IMG/VR virus record: IMGVR_UViG_3300015168_000001
Span: 1 to 36,039 of that record
DNA from: a virus
Direction: 5' to 3' (one strand)
Length of the DNA: 36,039 nucleotides
In this document: positions 6,634-15,205 of the stretch, piece after piece
Position numbering within the stretch: the first letter of the stretch is position 1
Layout of the letters: each line of letters starts with the position of its first letter
Position numbers and translations under genes: made by a program
The notes under the pieces: model-generated
Seen by the model: only the letters and a program-made list of their open reading frames with translations
Told to the model about the DNA's origin: nothing
The model's database searches: none

Positions 6634-8844
6634 ATGGCGATCTACCAGCATAACGAAGCACTGGACGAGGTCAACGCCGAGCCGGATGACGATCGCCTCG
6701 CCGAGGTCCATGATCGCGCCCTGCGCCGCTTCGACGCGACCATCTCCCCACAACAGGACATCCGGGCTCATGCCCTGCTTGCCCGCCGCTTCATTTCGGT
6801 CCCGGGTGCGCAATGGGACGGTGACTGGGGCTCGCAGTTCGAGAACAGCCCGAGGGTCGAGATCGACAAGCTCTCCAAGGGCGTCGACAAGATCGTCAAT
6901 GATTACCGCCAGAACCGGATTGTGCCCGACTTTCGTCCGGCCGGCGGCAACAGCGACAGCGAAACGGCGGCGACGCTCGACGGCATCCACCGCGCTGACA
7001 GCTACAATTACAAGGCGCAGCAGTCCCGCGATAACGCGTTCGAGGAAGCCGCGGCCGGTGGATTTGGTGCCTATCGCCTGACCAACGAATGGGCGGACCC
7101 GTTCGACAAGACTTCCGACGAGCAGCGCATCAACCCGGCGATGACGATTGCCGATGCTGACCAGCGGGTGTTCTTCGATGGCAACTCCAAGCTCTACGAC
7201 AAGTCGGACGCACGCTATGCCTTCGTCCTGACCGCCGACACGCGCGAGGCGTTCGAAGAGGAGCATCCCGACGCGGCCGTGTCATGGCCCGAGGGCGCAA
7301 AGCTGTACACGTTCGACTGGTTCACACCCGACGTCATCATCAAGTGCGAATATTACGAGGTCGAGGACCGCGACGAGAAATTGCTGATCCTGACGCACAA
7401 GGTGTCGGGCGAGGAACAGCGGGAATGGTCGGGCGACATATCGACCGAAGAGCTGGACGAAATGCGCAAGCAGGGCTGGGAGGTCAAATCTCGCCGCCAG
7501 AAGCGCCGCCGCGTCCACAAGTACCTGATGAGCGGACAAGAGGTGCTCAAGGATCAGGGCTTCATCGCCGGCAATTGCATCCCCATCGTGCCGGTCTATG
7601 GCAAGCGCTGGTTCGTCGATAACCAGGAGCGGTTCCGCGGCTATGTCTCCAAGCGGATGGACGCGCAGCGGATTTACAATGCGATGGTCTCGAACATTGC
7701 CGAAACGGACTCGCTGGCGCCGCGCGAAATGCCGATCTTCGCCGCCGAGCAAATGCCGCCCAACCTCGCCACATTGTGGGCCGAGCAGAACATCAAGCGC
7801 CATCCCTATGCGCTGGTAAACCCGCTGATTGATCCGACAACTGGGTCGATCGTCAGCGCCGGTCCGATCGGCAAGATCGAGGCGCCGCAGGTCTCGCCGT
7901 CGAAGGCCGCATTGCTCCAGATCGCAAGCTCCGATTTAAGCGACGAGGATCAGGACGCTGACCAGGTTCAGGCCAATGTGTCGGCGGATGCGATGGAGCT
8001 GGCCCAGACGCGCGTCGACGCCAAGTCCGGCATCTATCTCGATAACATGCGCCAGTCGGTTCAGCGCGAGGGCGAGGTTTACCTGTCGATGGCGCGCGAC
8101 GTGTACTTCGAGCCGGGTCGCACGGTTGAGACGATGTCCGAAGAGGGCGATGACGGCGAGGCGACGTTGCATGAACCCAAGACCGACAGCCAAGGGCAAT
8201 TCCGCATCGTCAACGACTTCGCTTGCGGCAAGTACAAGGTCATGGCCGATGTCACCGAAGCCACCGCGACGCGCCGCGACAAGGCGGTGCGCTCAAGCCT
8301 TAGCATCGCACAGGTTGCCCAGGCTGCGGGCGATCAGGACCTGGCGCAGATCGCTATCCTGACCGCCGTCATGAACCAGGAAGGCGAGGGCATGGGCGAC
8401 TTCCAGAAATACGCCCGCCAGCGGCTTGTGTTGAAGGGCGTTGTCGAGCCTACGGACGAAGAGAAACAGCAGATGGAGCAGGCGCAAGCGAACCAGCAGC
8501 CTGACCCGGCGCAGGAACTGGCGACCGCCAAAGCCGCCGATCTGGTCGCCAGCGCGAAGCTCAAGGAAGCACAAGCGGGCAAGGCCGAGGTCGACGCCGG
8601 CCAGTCGAAAGCGTCCACCGTGCTCAAACTCGCGCAGGCATCAACGCTCGGCGGCCCGGAATCCCCGCCGGCGGTCCCCGACGGGCTCGAGGCCGCGCAC
8701 AAAGTCGCTCAGATCGGGAAGACGGCGGCCGAGGCGGACCATCTGCGCGCAACCACTCAGCACTTGCCCGAGCAATTGTCGATCGAGGCACATAACGCCG
8801 AGACCAACCGGTTGAAGGTAGCAAGCGGAAGGCAGGTGAACTGA
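6634..8844 (+). CDS. Portal protein, P22 type
   Basis: The 736-residue protein has the length and sequence style of the P22-like portal family, including the N-terminal QDIRAHALLARRFISVPGAQW region and the wing/stem region through residue ~480. Near the C-terminus (about 605-680) is a long Gln/Ala-rich helical stretch (EEKQQMEQAQANQQPDPAQE and beyond), as expected for the portal barrel. Twelve copies form the ring through which DNA enters and leaves the capsid. No Shine-Dalgarno sequence precedes the ATG at 6634; the upstream bases are those of promoter element B. Confidence 0.93.
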   Translation: MAIYQHNEALDEVNAEPDDDRLAEVHDRALRRFDATISPQQDIRAHALLARRFISVPGAQWDGDWGSQFENSPRVEIDKLSKGVDKIVNDYRQNRIVPDFRPAGGNSDSETAATLDGIHRADSYNYKAQQSRDNAFEEAAAGGFGAYRLTNEWADPFDKTSDEQRINPAMTIADADQRVFFDGNSKLYDKSDARYAFVLTADTREAFEEEHPDAAVSWPEGAKLYTFDWFTPDVIIKCEYYEVEDRDEKLLILTHKVSGEEQREWSGDISTEELDEMRKQGWEVKSRRQKRRRVHKYLMSGQEVLKDQGFIAGNCIPIVPVYGKRWFVDNQERFRGYVSKRMDAQRIYNAMVSNIAETDSLAPREMPIFAAEQMPPNLATLWAEQNIKRHPYALVNPLIDPTTGSIVSAGPIGKIEAPQVSPSKAALLQIASSDLSDEDQDADQVQANVSADAMELAQTRVDAKSGIYLDNMRQSVQREGEVYLSMARDVYFEPGRTVETMSEEGDDGEATLHEPKTDSQGQFRIVNDFACGKYKVMADVTEATATRRDKAVRSSLSIAQVAQAAGDQDLAQIAILTAVMNQEGEGMGDFQKYARQRLVLKGVVEPTDEEKQQMEQAQANQQPDPAQELATAKAADLVASAKLKEAQAGKAEVDAGQSKASTVLKLAQASTLGGPESPPAVPDGLEAAHKVAQIGKTAAEADHLRATTQHLPEQLSIEAHNAETNRLKVASGRQVN

Positions 8845-8975
8845 TGAACATCAAACGCAAGCGCCGAACCATTAGCATCGGCCCGCTGCGTAGGCCCGTC
8901 GACGTAATGGCGGAGCGCAAGGCAATGTTCGAGGAATGGCTGCGCGAGGCGAACGAAATCATCACCGAAGGATAA
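8844..8975 (+). CDS. Small basic protein between portal and scaffold
   Basis: A 43-residue ORF, starting MNIKRKRRTISIGPLRRPVD and ending EANEIITEG. Its ATG overlaps the portal stop (TGATG) with GGAAGGCAGG ahead. The N-terminus is strongly basic and the C-terminus is an acidic helix. I do not recognise it. Placement between portal and scaffold suggests a minor head protein or an assembly factor. The tight coupling and clean reading frame argue for a real gene. Confidence 0.55.
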   Translation: MNIKRKRRTISIGPLRRPVDVMAERKAMFEEWLREANEIITEG

Positions 8976-8979
8976 GGCC

Positions 8980-9020
8980 GCAAAGGTTCAAAAGCGTGGC
9001 TCCCCTGCCGCGCCTAACTT
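8980..9020 (+). promoter_or_regulatory. Late-promoter-like element, copy C
   Basis: GCAAAGGTTCAAAAGC at 8980-8995, 19 bases, then TAACTT at 9015-9020. It lies in the gap between the small post-portal ORF and the scaffold gene, with the scaffold ATG 51 bases after the TAACTT box. Confidence 0.65.
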
Positions 9021-9071
9021 TCCCTCTTACGGCACCCGCCAAGCCGAGATTGGTGAGCGAAGGGGATGATC

Positions 9072-9887
9072 ATGGCCGACGAGCTGGACGACGAAGAACT
9101 GCTGCTCACCGATGAGGTAAAGCCTGGAACGGGCGAAGCGCAGGACGACCCACCAGAAGATCAGGACGAGGACGAGCTTGAGGTAACGCTCGGCGAAGAG
9201 CCCGCCGCGCCTTCGAGTGAGCGCGAAAGCGGCCTGGCCAAGCACCTACGCGCCGAGATCAGCCGCCGGGACAAGGAGCTGGCCGACCTTCGCCGCGCCG
9301 TCCCGCAGGCCCAAAAAATCGAGGTGGGCCCCGAGCCCACGCTTGAAGACTGCGAATATGACGAGGACAAGTTCAAGGCGCGGTGGAAAGAGTGGGACAG
9401 CCGGACCGAACAGGCGCAGGCCGCGGAAAGCCAATCCGAACAGCAGCAGCGCGAAGCCAGTGAGGCGTGGCAAAGTGAACTTAGGGTGTTCGAGACCAAG
9501 CGCGCCGAATTGAAGACCCCGCAAGCCCAGGAAGCGATCGACACCGCTATCGCATCACTGAACGCGGTCCAGCAGGCGGTGATTGTCAAAGCGGCGGACA
9601 ACGCGGCGAACGTCCTGTGCGCGCTCGGCATGTATCCCGCCAAGCTGGCCGAGATTGCCGCCATTACCGACCCGCTAAAGCAGGCAGTGGCTATCGCCAA
9701 ACTGGAAGGAACCCTGAAAGTGACGACACGCCGCAGAGCCCCGGACCCGGAAGAGATCGCCAGCGGCAGCGCGCCGATCCACGCCACCGACAAGACGCTT
9801 CAGCGGCTCGAAAAGGAAGCCGACAAGACCAACGATCGCACAGCGCTGATCCGGTACAAGCAGCAGCTCGCGGCAAAGGGCAAATAG
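9072..9887 (+). CDS. Scaffolding protein
   Basis: A 271-residue, highly charged, Gln/Glu-rich protein. The N-terminal ~50 residues are extremely acidic (DELDDEELLLTDEV), and predicted coiled coil follows at about 65-165. The C-terminus is basic and helical (LIRYKQQLAAKGK), as in P22 gp8, whose C-terminal helix-turn-helix binds coat. The position between portal and coat is the family position. The scaffold guides coat assembly into a prohead and then leaves. ATG 9072 was preferred to ATG 9066 because GAAGGGG then lies six bases ahead. Confidence 0.85.
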   Translation: MADELDDEELLLTDEVKPGTGEAQDDPPEDQDEDELEVTLGEEPAAPSSERESGLAKHLRAEISRRDKELADLRRAVPQAQKIEVGPEPTLEDCEYDEDKFKARWKEWDSRTEQAQAAESQSEQQQREASEAWQSELRVFETKRAELKTPQAQEAIDTAIASLNAVQQAVIVKAADNAANVLCALGMYPAKLAEIAAITDPLKQAVAIAKLEGTLKVTTRRRAPDPEEIASGSAPIHATDKTLQRLEKEADKTNDRTALIRYKQQLAAKGK

Positions 9888-9890
9888 CCC

Positions 9891-9931
9891 GCAAAGGTTC
9901 AAAAGCCTCGAACCCACGCCGAGGTTAGAAC
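9891..9931 (+). promoter_or_regulatory. Late-promoter-like element, copy D
   Basis: GCAAAGGTTCAAAAGC at 9891-9906, 19 bases, then TAGAAC at 9926-9931, ahead of the major coat gene. The spacer contains CCTCG/CGAGG, a short hairpin. A start a few bases later would give the coat mRNA a leader of about 110 bases. Confidence 0.65.
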
Positions 9932-9932
9932 A

Positions 9933-10047
9933 ACAGCCAGCCGCTCAATCCAGCGACCTCCGGCTGTGACGGGAGAGCATCAGAGGCGGATTTCCGGGCA
10001 AGCGCCCGAGGTTTCGTTTTTGCTCTCTTTTCACAAGGATTTTCGAC
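9933..10047 (+). promoter_or_regulatory. Structured 5' leader of the coat gene
   Basis: The leader can form two hairpins. The first pairs ACAGCC (9933-9938) with GGCTGT (9962-9967). The second pairs GAGAGCA (9973-9979) with TGCTCTC (10021-10027) and encloses an inner CGGGC-AAGC-GCCCG stem-loop (9995-10008). A T-rich run follows each of the last two stems. AAGGA at 10035-10039 is the ribosome site for the GTG. The nested stem could act as a stability element, an attenuator or a translation control of the most abundant virion protein. Pairings are seen by eye, not folded by program. Confidence 0.5.
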
Positions 10048-11316
10048 GTGGCAAATAGCTTCACAACCCAAGAACAGATCATGTTCGACGACATGATCGC
10101 CCGATTCGATGACGCGCTGATTATCGGCCGTCTCGCAACGAAATATCCGGTCCCCGCGCCAGAGATGATGGAGCGCGCCCGCGACGTCTTCTGGATTCCG
10201 GCGCCGATGATTGGTTCAAGCTATAACGGCTTCGACCAGACCGCCAACTTCGGTTCGCTGACCGAGACTGAAATCGCGGTGTCGATCGGCTACCACAAGT
10301 CGGACCCGCGCACCCTTTCTGCCAAGAACCTGCGTAACGAGACGGTTCTCAAGCAGTGGGGCAAGGCCGCCCGTCAGAAGCTCGCTTCGGACATCAACTA
10401 TGCGCTGTTCCAGACCGTTGCCCTTCAGGGCTCGGTTACGGTCAAGCGTACGGTTTCCGCGACGGGTTATGACGACGTTTCGCTTGCCGATGCGGCATTG
10501 ACCGAAATCGGCGCGCCGATGTCCGATCGTGTGTTCGTCGCTTCCCCGCGTACCGCCAACCTGATCGCCGGCGATCTCGCCAAGCGTTCGATGTATCCGG
10601 GCAGCCCCTCGGTTACGGCATATGAAAAAGCCCAGATCGGGATCGGCGTGGCTGGCTTCGACGTCTACAAGAACGACCAGTCGCTCAACCTCGGCCCGGC
10701 AACGGGTGGTGTGACCACGGTGAACGGCGCCAACCAATATTATGTGCCCGCCGCGACGCAGGTGGATAGTCTTGGCGTCGCGACCAACGTCGACAACCGC
10801 TACTCAAACCTGACCGTCACCGCCGCCACTTATGCGAACATCAAGGCCGGTGATGCCTTCACGATCGTCGGCGTCAACTCAATCCACATGATCTCGAAGC
10901 AGGATAGCGGCCAGCTTCAGACCTTCCGAGTGATCTCCAAGCCCTCGGCGGGCGTCATTCAGGTTGCTCCGGCAATCATTTCGAATGGCGGCGGCACCCG
11001 GCCTGAAGCGGAATACCAGAACGTCACCGCGGCCCCGGCGAATGGCGCGGCGATTACCTGGCTCAATACCGTGTCGGCACCGCTCAACCCGTTCTTCGTG
11101 CGCGACTCGCTGTTGCTGCTCCCGGGCAGTTACTCGGTCGATCCGCAGGACGGCTGGCAGGTGATGCGTGCAACGACCGATCTGGGCATTGCGCTGACAT
11201 ACACCCGCCAGGGGAACATCAACGACCTCAGCGTCAAGGCCCGTTTCGACGTGGACTTCGGGACCGCGCTGACCAGTCCGCAGATGGCCGGCATCGAACT
11301 GTTCAACCAGACTTAA
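10048..11316 (+). CDS. Major coat protein, P22 gp5 family
   Basis: The 422-residue protein matches the P22 coat family in length and in the sequence around MANSFTTQEQIMFDDMIARF and the C-terminal TRQGNINDLSVKARFDVDFG. These proteins have the HK97 fold with an inserted I-domain and form the T=7 shell. The start is GTG 10048, with AAGGA eight bases ahead. It follows the structured leader and precedes a hairpin at 11322-11357. Confidence 0.92.
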   Translation: MANSFTTQEQIMFDDMIARFDDALIIGRLATKYPVPAPEMMERARDVFWIPAPMIGSSYNGFDQTANFGSLTETEIAVSIGYHKSDPRTLSAKNLRNETVLKQWGKAARQKLASDINYALFQTVALQGSVTVKRTVSATGYDDVSLADAALTEIGAPMSDRVFVASPRTANLIAGDLAKRSMYPGSPSVTAYEKAQIGIGVAGFDVYKNDQSLNLGPATGGVTTVNGANQYYVPAATQVDSLGVATNVDNRYSNLTVTAATYANIKAGDAFTIVGVNSIHMISKQDSGQLQTFRVISKPSAGVIQVAPAIISNGGGTRPEAEYQNVTAAPANGAAITWLNTVSAPLNPFFVRDSLLLLPGSYSVDPQDGWQVMRATTDLGIALTYTRQGNINDLSVKARFDVDFGTALTSPQMAGIELFNQT

Positions 11317-11321
11317 GCGAG

Positions 11322-11357
11322 TTGGCGATGTCGGCTTTCCCCGGCCGGTGTCGCCAA
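11322..11357 (+). other. Hairpin after the coat gene
   Basis: TTGGCGA (11322-11328) pairs with TCGCCAA (11351-11357), with further GG/CC pairing inside. No T-run follows, so it is not a standard terminator. It may protect the coat mRNA 3' end or mark a processing point between the coat gene and the next gene. Confidence 0.4.
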
Positions 11358-11383
11358 ACTTCCCTCGATACGGAGCAAAGACA

Positions 11384-11869
11384 ATGGCAGACGACAAAAG
11401 CACCACCAAGAACCTCCAGGCGGCCCGCAAAGCCTCGATGGAGCAGACGGCCAAGAACGTCGAGGCCAATTCCGGCCTGAAGGCGCCGACCGGCGCGGCG
11501 TTGCAGAAAGCGCAGCAGGACGGCGCTGTCGAGGCGGTCAAGGAAAGCGCCAAGGATACCTACAAGGCGCTGACCGATGGCGCGCTTCCGGGAGGCGAGC
11601 CGGGCCGGCAGTTCACCGGCATGGACGACATCATGCAATATGCCGGCATTCTCGATCTCGGCATCGACGAGTTCAAGCAGCGCGTCGAAAAGGGCGGTCC
11701 GGTTCCTGAAGAAAAGGTAGCCGGTTTGCTCAGCCTCGAACGCGCGGGCAAGAACCGCACGCCCTATGTCCAGGCGCTTAAAGCGCGGCTCGGCATCAAG
11801 CATGTTTACGAAGTTACGACTGCGGGCCCCGGGTACACCAACGACGTACACCCCGTCAGCGATCTCTAG
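11384..11869 (+). CDS. Hypothetical virion-region protein after coat
   Basis: A 161-residue protein, Lys/Ala/Gln-rich in the first half (helical, possibly unstructured linker) with a more globular C-terminal part ending in HVYEVTTAGPGYTNDVHPVSDL. I do not recognise a family. It shares a transcription unit with the coat gene and ends just before a terminator. A head decoration or minor head protein is plausible from position. ATG 11384 was chosen over an upstream start at 11348, which would run into the hairpin. Confidence 0.65.
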   Translation: MADDKSTTKNLQAARKASMEQTAKNVEANSGLKAPTGAALQKAQQDGAVEAVKESAKDTYKALTDGALPGGEPGRQFTGMDDIMQYAGILDLGIDEFKQRVEKGGPVPEEKVAGLLSLERAGKNRTPYVQALKARLGIKHVYEVTTAGPGYTNDVHPVSDL

Positions 11870-11886
11870 GCGATAGGCAAATGCTC

Positions 11887-11923
11887 GGGGCTGGTCGCGT
11901 GGAAGTCGCGGCCGGCCCCTTTT
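11887..11923 (+). terminator. Rho-independent terminator after the capsid genes
   Basis: GGGGCTGGTCGCG (11887-11899) and CGCGGCCGGCCCC (11907-11919) form a 13-pair stem with two G-T pairs and a seven-base loop. TTTT follows at 11920-11923. This is the strongest terminator I find. It would end transcripts carrying the coat gene and separate them from the tail genes, although readthrough must occur unless tail genes have another promoter. Confidence 0.8.
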
Positions 11924-11937
11924 CATAAGGACCGGCA

Positions 11938-12429
11938 ATGGTCGCCATCCCGTACAGTGACACCGGAGCGCCGAAGCGGGCGATCATCGAGATGGCGTAC
12001 GAGGAATGCGGGTCGGCGGGCTATGAGTTCGAGCGCACGCCCGAGGAAGTAGCCGCGGCGATCCGCGAACTTAATTATATGATGTACGAGTGGCCCTTCA
12101 GCTTGCTCGGCTATGTTCAGGCGCCGATGGGCCTGGGCGATCCGGACAGCTTGAGCGGCATCCCACTTGACGCGGTGAGCGCGGTTGCCAAGCATCTGGC
12201 GCTACGCATCGCGCCGAAGATGGGCGCTACACAGTCGCCAGAAAGCAAGATCGCGCTGTCGCGGTCGCTGCTGATGCTGCAGGCCCAGTACGCATCCATC
12301 CCCGACGGCGACTTGGCCGCGGACACGATCTCGGGCGCGGGCAATCGCGGGCGGACATGGCCTTATATTAACGAAAGCGGCCTGCCCGAGCTTTCCGATG
12401 ATCCGGGCGATCTGGCGGGTCTTGTCTGA
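11938..12429 (+). CDS. P22 gp4-like tail accessory factor
   Basis: The 163-residue protein contains the family's central helices (AAAIRELNYMMYEWPFSLLGY) and the ALRIAPKMGATQSPESKIAL segment. In P22, gp4 binds below the portal ring after packaging and starts the tail; it also has some lytic activity there. AAGGA lies six bases ahead of ATG 11938, just beyond the terminator. The next gene's ATG overlaps its stop. Confidence 0.88.
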   Translation: MVAIPYSDTGAPKRAIIEMAYEECGSAGYEFERTPEEVAAAIRELNYMMYEWPFSLLGYVQAPMGLGDPDSLSGIPLDAVSAVAKHLALRIAPKMGATQSPESKIALSRSLLMLQAQYASIPDGDLAADTISGAGNRGRTWPYINESGLPELSDDPGDLAGLV

Positions 12430-12848
12430 TGGGCATCCTCGTCCAACGGCTTCAGGACTTGGCCACCAAGGTTCACACGGCACTGCTCGCCAAGGAGGAT
12501 GCGATCCTTCCGGGCTCGCCGTCGCAATTCTGGCGCGGCGACAAGACCTGGGCGTCGCCTTCGGGCGGTTCGGGCACGGTGCTGAACAAGATCGCCGGTT
12601 ATACCGAGGTCGCGATGGCCGGCGACATATTAGCGCTGTGCACCCTGACCGCTGGCTTTACGGTCGTGCTCCCCACCGCGGTCGGGAACGGCGCGCGGCT
12701 GAGCTTCAAGAAGATGCTGGCCGCTGGCGCAATCGTGATCGACGGGGCCGGTACTGAGACCATCGACGGTGGTCTGACCGCGACGCTCAATAACCAGTTC
12801 GAGAGCATCTCGCTGATTAGCAACGGCGCTAATTGGGTGATCGTCTAA
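12429..12848 (+). CDS. Tail-associated protein with fibre-type module
   Basis: A 139-residue protein with LPGSPSQFWRGDKTW near residues 28-42, a short module seen in many phage fibre and neck proteins, followed by a beta-rich, Gly/Thr-rich domain ending in ISNGANWVIV. It starts at the A of the gp4-like stop (TGATG) and ends by overlapping the next start (TAATG). Probably a structural tail component; the exact role is not clear. Confidence 0.7.
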   Translation: MGILVQRLQDLATKVHTALLAKEDAILPGSPSQFWRGDKTWASPSGGSGTVLNKIAGYTEVAMAGDILALCTLTAGFTVVLPTAVGNGARLSFKKMLAAGAIVIDGAGTETIDGGLTATLNNQFESISLISNGANWVIV

Positions 12849-15205
12849 TGGCCTATTCTCCGCTCCCGCCGCTGGGCAGCGCGGTCAAGGCCGCATCGCT
12901 TCCGGTCGTAATCGCCAGCGACCAGACGGTGCCGGTCAGCGGCACGATCACAGCCAGCATCAGCGGCTCCGCCGCCGTCACCGGCACGTTCTGGCAAGGC
13001 ACTCAACCCGTCAGCCTCGCCGCCCTCCCCGCGCTCGCTACGGGCGGGAATGTAATTGGCGGGGTTACGCAATCGGGCGCGTGGAGCGTCACTGTCAGCG
13101 GGACGACCGCAATCAGCGCGGCGAGCCTGCCGCTTCCGGCGGGCGCATCGACCAGTGCCAAGCAACCTGCGCTCGGCATAGCAGGAACGGCATCCACCGA
13201 CGTCCTGACGGTTCAGGGCATTGCGTCGATGACCGCGCTCAAGGTTGATGCATCGGCGACGACGCAACCCGTTTCCGGGACAGTTACCGCCAATGCGGGC
13301 AGCGGAACGTTCGCGGTTAGCGGCACTTTCTGGCAGGCCACTCAGCCTGTTTCCGGGACCGTCACGGCGAACGCTGGTAGCGGCACCTTTGCCATCTCAG
13401 CTGCGTCGCTTCCGCTCCCGACCGGGGCTGCTGCCGACGCCACGCTGACTGGTGGCACGGCCAAGGCCATCAACCGCGGCGGTGCCAAGGGAACGACCAC
13501 CGCCGCTGATGTGACATCTACTGCATCGGGCGCGAACCATCAGCCGATGGACGTGGCGATCTACGACGCATCGGGCAATCTCAAAGACCCAACCGCGATC
13601 CGGGCGCTGACCTCATCCGATCAGGTGACGGTCGCCAACGCGTCGCTCGCGGTGACGGGCACATTCTGGCAGGCGACCCAGCCCGTCAGCGGCACGGTTT
13701 CAGTCAATGCGCTTCCGACTGGCTCGAATGTCATCGGAGCGCTGACTGCGAACCAGAGCGTGAACGTCAGCCAGATTAATGGCGTCACTGCGCTCATGGG
13801 CAATGGCGTCACCGGGACTGGCTCGCCGCGCGTCACGATAGCCAGCGACAATACGGCCTTTAGCGTCAACCCTGCGCAGTTCGTCAATTCCGCCGATACG
13901 ACCATGCAGAGCGCGGCGACGGCGACCGGCAACGGTACGGTCCTGCCGATTACCGGCTATGGCACCGCCTTAGTCCAGATTACCGGCACGTTCGTCGGGA
14001 CCGTCACCTTCGAGGGGACCGAGGACGGCACAAACTTTGTCTCTGTCGGGGCGACCCAACTTAGCACTGGGGCTATTTCGGCCACCGCCACGACCCCGGA
14101 CATTTATCGCCTGTCAGTCGGTGGCCTGGCCAGCCTTCGCGCCCGCATTTCGGCTTATACATCAGGCTCGATCACAGCGCTCGGGCGCACAACCAACGCG
14201 CCTTATCCGACCAAGTATGTGATCGCGGCTGGAAACGTTGCCAGTGGCGCGACTGACAGTGGCAACCCGGTTAAAGTAGGCGGGGTATACAACTCCTCAC
14301 CGCCGTTGCCATCCTCAGGCCAGCGATATGATCTTCAGGTCAATGCCTACGGCACCCTAAAGGTCGCGTTGCAAGATGGCACCGCAACGAATTTCGCCGG
14401 AACCGCTCCGGCTGATGCACTGGTTAATGCGAGCTACTACGGTCTTGCCACCATCGGTTTCAATCACGTCTATAACGGCACCACATGGGATCGGGCGCGC
14501 GGCGATACGACGGCGGGGTCGTGGGTTCAACTCAAGGCGGCGATCCCAACCGGCTCGAATGTAATCGGCGCGCTGACCTCGAACCAGAGCGTTAACCTCG
14601 CACAACTCGTTGGAACCGCGACCGACGTAAACTCAGGCGTCAAGTCCGCTGGCACCCTTCGTGTTGTTCTGGCCACCGACCAGCCAGCCCTGACGAACAA
14701 GCTGTTGGTGACGCCGGATTCTGTGGCACTCCCAGCCAACCAAAGCACCAACGTAAGCCAAATCAACGCCGTCACCCCGCTCATGGGCAACGGTGTAACT
14801 GGCACCGGCTCGCTGCGGGTCACGATTGCCTCGAACAACACCGCCTTCACGGTCAACAATACCCCGACTACGCCGACCGCTTCGACAATCAGTTCCGCCG
14901 CCACGACCAATGCGACCAGCATCAAGGCATCGGCGGGCGTGCTTCATTCCGTTTCCGCATCGAATGTCGGCGCGGCAGCGGCTTTCCTCAAACTGTATAA
15001 CAAAGCTTCGGCCCCGACTGTCGGCACTGACGTTCCGGTCCTCACCATCCCCATCGCAGCTTCGGGCGTCGTTAACCTGACGTTCGGCGCGACTGGAATG
15101 GCGCTCGGCACCGGCGTTGCGCTGGCGATCACCAACCTGGTCGCGGATGCCGACACTACGGCGATCGCGGCGGCGCAGGTCAAGGTGATGACGAGCTATA
15201 TCTGA
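12848..15205 (+). CDS. Repetitive tail fibre-like structural protein
   Basis: A 785-residue protein made mostly of Ser/Thr/Ala/Gly/Val-rich beta repeats. Recurrent units include SLPVVIASDQ, GTFWQATQPVSGTV, TANAGSGTFA and SQINGVTALMGNGVTGTGS. The last ~110 residues form a non-repetitive domain (STISSAATTNATSIKAS onward), which may be the folding or binding domain. Such proteins form trimeric fibres or tail decorations. ATG 12848 overlaps the preceding stop by one base; the 12833 start lies inside the previous gene. The internal repeats are also visible at DNA level, which can cause length variation by recombination. Confidence 0.8.
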   Translation: MAYSPLPPLGSAVKAASLPVVIASDQTVPVSGTITASISGSAAVTGTFWQGTQPVSLAALPALATGGNVIGGVTQSGAWSVTVSGTTAISAASLPLPAGASTSAKQPALGIAGTASTDVLTVQGIASMTALKVDASATTQPVSGTVTANAGSGTFAVSGTFWQATQPVSGTVTANAGSGTFAISAASLPLPTGAAADATLTGGTAKAINRGGAKGTTTAADVTSTASGANHQPMDVAIYDASGNLKDPTAIRALTSSDQVTVANASLAVTGTFWQATQPVSGTVSVNALPTGSNVIGALTANQSVNVSQINGVTALMGNGVTGTGSPRVTIASDNTAFSVNPAQFVNSADTTMQSAATATGNGTVLPITGYGTALVQITGTFVGTVTFEGTEDGTNFVSVGATQLSTGAISATATTPDIYRLSVGGLASLRARISAYTSGSITALGRTTNAPYPTKYVIAAGNVASGATDSGNPVKVGGVYNSSPPLPSSGQRYDLQVNAYGTLKVALQDGTATNFAGTAPADALVNASYYGLATIGFNHVYNGTTWDRARGDTTAGSWVQLKAAIPTGSNVIGALTSNQSVNLAQLVGTATDVNSGVKSAGTLRVVLATDQPALTNKLLVTPDSVALPANQSTNVSQINAVTPLMGNGVTGTGSLRVTIASNNTAFTVNNTPTTPTASTISSAATTNATSIKASAGVLHSVSASNVGAAAAFLKLYNKASAPTVGTDVPVLTIPIAASGVVNLTFGATGMALGTGVALAITNLVADADTTAIAAAQVKVMTSYI

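Noticed and set aside
12848-15205. CRISPR-like or VNTR array
   Set aside because: The repeats are irregular, coding and in frame, and give a beta-repeat fibre protein rather than identical units with spacers.
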